Shown here in pieces: positions 5,814 through 7,496 of a DNA stretch of 7,496 nt. Within the stretch, counting starts at the first letter, position 1; each line of letters opens with the position of its first letter. The stretch is taken from assembly GCA_016278585.1 (NCBI GenBank), contig JADQBO010000420.1:1-7496 (forward strand), read 5' to 3'. The notes under the pieces were generated by a model. That model had not been told where the DNA came from and made no database searches. It saw nothing but the letters and a program-made list of their open reading frames with translations. Source of the DNA: Desulfosporosinus sp. (GTDB taxonomy: Bacteria; Bacillota; Desulfitobacteriia; Desulfitobacteriales; Desulfitobacteriaceae). The position numbers and the translations under genes are program-made.

Positions 5814-5824
5814 AGGAGGTGATG
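5812..5824 (+). promoter_or_regulatory. Near-ideal Shine-Dalgarno sequence of the ABC ATPase gene
   Basis: AAGGAGGTGAT at 5813-5823 is complementary over 11 nt to the 3' end of typical Firmicute 16S rRNA (ATCACCTCCTT). It overlaps the preceding TGA stop codon and places GGAGG 9 nt before the ATG. It fixes the start at 5829 and suggests efficient re-initiation after the zinc-ribbon gene. Confidence 0.85.
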
Positions 5825-5828
5825 CCTA

Positions 5829-6713
5829 ATGAACGTTATAGAAATAAATAATTTGACTAAGTATTACGGCAAGGAGCGGGGGATTATTGATGTAAGTTTT
5901 AATGTTGAAGATAAAGAAGTTTTTGGCTTTATTGGCCCTAACGGGGCAGGAAAGTCTACGACTCTTCGTACTATTTTAGGATTAATATATCCCACGAGTG
6001 GTAGCGCTAAATTATTCGGGAAGGACAGTATAACGCATGGACCGGAAATTAAAAAGAATATAGGATACCTCCCGTCAGAAGTTTTCTATTATGATAAGAT
6101 GAAAGTGATCGATCTTTTAAACTATTCAGCCAGCTTTTATAGTAAAGATTGTAGTAAAAGAATAAAAGAGTTAGCTGAGATCATGGATCTTAATCTTAAT
6201 AGAAAGATAGATGATTTGTCCTTCGGAAATAAAAAGAAAGTCGGAATTGTCCAGGGACTGCTTCATGAGCCAAAACTAATCATCCTTGATGAACCTACTA
6301 GTGGATTAGATCCTCTAATGCAGCAAAAATTCTTTGATCTATTACACGTAGAGAATAGTAAAGGTGCGACAATCCTATTTTCGTCTCATATTTTGGGCGA
6401 GGTTCAGAGGTTGTGTGATCGTGTTGCCATTATTAAAGAAGGTAAACTTATACAGCTTGAAAAGATTAGTAACTTACAAGAAAACAATTATAAAAAAATT
6501 AAAGTTCAAACAACTTCGAAGCTTGATCTGAATTTCTTTAATATTGACGGAGTGAGTAATCTAGAAGGCAAACAAACCATGATCAGCTTTTTATTTAGAG
6601 GCAATATTAATTCAATCCTGAAAAGGATTTCGGAGATAGAAATTGCTAACGTCTGGATAGAAGAGCCTGATCTTGAAGAAATATTTTTGCATTACTATGA
6701 AAAGGAAGGCTAA
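5829..6713 (+). CDS. ABC transporter ATP-binding protein (ABC-2 type)
   Basis: This is the 294-residue cytoplasmic ATPase subunit of an ABC-2 exporter; the permease follows 5 bp later. Walker A is G36-P-N-G-A-G-K42-S-T44. The Q-loop region reads Y80-L-P-S83-E84, with no glutamine at the usual place. The signature is L130-S-F-G-N-K-K-K in place of LSGGQ, Walker B is L150-I-I-L-D154-E155-P, the D-loop is S-G-L-D-P, and the switch histidine is H187 (S-S-H-I-L). The variant signature and Q-loop are typical of this subfamily, so the protein is likely active. Residues 210-294 form an accessory C-terminal region ending in a P-D-L-E-E-I-F-L-x-Y-Y motif, as in DUF4162-type ATPases. The substrate is not evident from sequence. 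Relatives export lipids, peptides or antibiotics, or act as self-resistance pumps. Confidence 0.9.
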   Translation: MNVIEINNLTKYYGKERGIIDVSFNVEDKEVFGFIGPNGAGKSTTLRTILGLIYPTSGSAKLFGKDSITHGPEIKKNIGYLPSEVFYYDKMKVIDLLNYSASFYSKDCSKRIKELAEIMDLNLNRKIDDLSFGNKKKVGIVQGLLHEPKLIILDEPTSGLDPLMQQKFFDLLHVENSKGATILFSSHILGEVQRLCDRVAIIKEGKLIQLEKISNLQENNYKKIKVQTTSKLDLNFFNIDGVSNLEGKQTMISFLFRGNINSILKRISEIEIANVWIEEPDLEEIFLHYYEKEG

Positions 6714-6718
6714 AAGCT

Positions 6719-7456
6719 ATGAATATGTTTATCCACGAATTAAAGGCTTTTAGGAAATTTACAATTATCTGGACATTGGCATTGGTAGGTTTAACGATTC
6801 TTCTCCTTTCAATGTTTCCCTCTATTTCAGGGGAAGCCGAAGCCTTCAAAGAATTAATGGAGGGTTTTCCGGAAGGAATAAGAATGGCTTTAGGACTTTC
6901 CGTGGTAAACATAGGTTCAATTCTAGGTTTTTATTCGTATATCTTTTTGTACATTTCGCTTATTGGAGCAATTCAGGCAATGATTTTAGGCACCTCCATC
7001 GTATCTAAAGAAGTACGTCAAAAAACAGCAGATTTCCTTTTAACGAAACCTGTCACCCGTGCAAACATAATGACTTCTAAGCTTTTGGCTGCTTTCACTT
7101 TATTAGTGCTTACAAATGTAGTTTATTTAGGAGTGTCAAGTATGATGGCCTCCCTGGTAGAACCTAGAGAGTATAGTATCAAAATATTTTGGTTGCTTTC
7201 TCTGACATTATTTTTTCTGCAACTGATTTTCCTAGTCTTGGGAATCATAGTTTCTTTAGTATTTCCAAAAATTAAATCAGTGCTTCCCATATCGTTAGGT
7301 ACAGTATTCACCTTCTTTATCGTTGGGGCTTTGGTTTCAACAACGGGAGATGATGCTTTACGTTACCTTACGCCTTTTAAATATTTTGATTTTGCTTATA
7401 TCATTCAAAAATCCAGTTATGAGTTCTCATTTATATTAGTAGCTATTAGTTTGTAA
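6719..7456 (+). CDS. ABC-2 type permease, apparently C-terminally truncated
   Basis: This 245-residue integral membrane subunit partners the preceding ATPase. A short cytoplasmic N-terminus with a coupling-helix-like HELKAFRKF leads to segment 1 (13-32). A loop, then segment 2 (about 66-93), is followed by the conserved cytoplasmic stretch S96-K-E-V-R-Q-K-T-A-D-F-L-L-T-K-P-V-T-R114, a hallmark of ABC2_membrane_2-type permeases. Segments 3 (119-146), 4 (155-182) and 5 (188-207) are complete. The last segment starts at about 235 but ends at L245. From recall, relatives continue for roughly 20-25 residues with the rest of the helix and a basic Y-x-x-x-K-K-D tail. The other + strand frames past 7444 do not encode such a tail, so this looks like true loss and not a simple frameshift. 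AAGGAAGG at 6702-6709 is the ribosome binding site. Function may be impaired. Confidence 0.8.
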   Translation: MNMFIHELKAFRKFTIIWTLALVGLTILLLSMFPSISGEAEAFKELMEGFPEGIRMALGLSVVNIGSILGFYSYIFLYISLIGAIQAMILGTSIVSKEVRQKTADFLLTKPVTRANIMTSKLLAAFTLLVLTNVVYLGVSSMMASLVEPREYSIKIFWLLSLTLFFLQLIFLVLGIIVSLVFPKIKSVLPISLGTVFTFFIVGALVSTTGDDALRYLTPFKYFDFAYIIQKSSYEFSFILVAISL

Positions 7457-7496
7457 GCGTCAAACCGACTGTATCTTCAAACCACCTCATAGTCAT

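Noticed and set aside
6646..6912. 88-codon minus-strand frame at the ATPase-permease junction
   Set aside because: It is antisense to two clear genes of one operon, with no start signals of its own.
7446..7496. C-terminal end of another minus-strand gene, for example a transposase
   Set aside because: Only 16 residues are visible and I recognise none of them. It is mentioned in the permease finding but is too short to annotate.
1..7496. CRISPR array, tRNA, rRNA or phage attachment site
   Set aside because: I saw no regularly spaced repeats beyond the two units at 1-49, no tRNA cloverleaf with a T-loop motif, and no rRNA-like stretch.

Overview
The window looks like chromosome from a low-GC, endospore-forming Firmicute. 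It is AT-rich with strong AGGAGG-type ribosome binding sites and long intrinsic-terminator hairpins. It carries a Spo0E-like gene, a CBO0543-type membrane protein and a YrzF-like kinase, all known mainly from Bacillota. A clostridial relative such as Desulfosporosinus or Desulfitobacterium fits, but that is an inference from family recall, not a search.

Layout. The left edge (1-60) carries tandem copies of a GGTCAACTTTT..AGTT..ACAA unit resembling the terminal repeats of an IS21-family element. Next is a short Spo0E-like phosphatase gene (159-329, +) and a possible 21-codon ORF (359-424, +). A 21-bp perfect hairpin (514-565) separates these from a convergent CBO0543-like membrane protein gene (639-1178, -). 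A divergent intergenic region (1179-1489) with foldable leader sequence leads into the largest gene, a P-type Ca2+-type ATPase (1490-4090, +), which ends at a strong bidirectional terminator (4164-4210). Convergent to it is a small protein-kinase-fold gene (4342-5013, -). Upstream of that lie a non-coding stretch, a small hairpin (5227-5249) and a 25-residue hydrophobic peptide gene with an excellent ribosome binding site (5263-5340, -).

The right third is a compact + strand operon: a 68-residue two-CxxC zinc-ribbon protein (5607-5813), an ABC ATPase (5829-6713) preceded by an almost ideal Shine-Dalgarno sequence, and an ABC-2 type permease (6719-7456). The permease appears to lack its last membrane segment and cytoplasmic tail, so it may have been disrupted near the window edge.

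How the genes relate. The ATPase and the ABC pair are independent membrane-transport units. The Spo0E-like and kinase-like proteins are candidate signalling proteins, but nothing in the sequence ties them to the transporters. I see no clear multi-gene novel defence or biosynthetic system. The most interesting items are the unannotated hydrophobic peptide, the divergent Spo0E motif, the single-site features of the ATPase, the kinase-like protein and the truncated permease.
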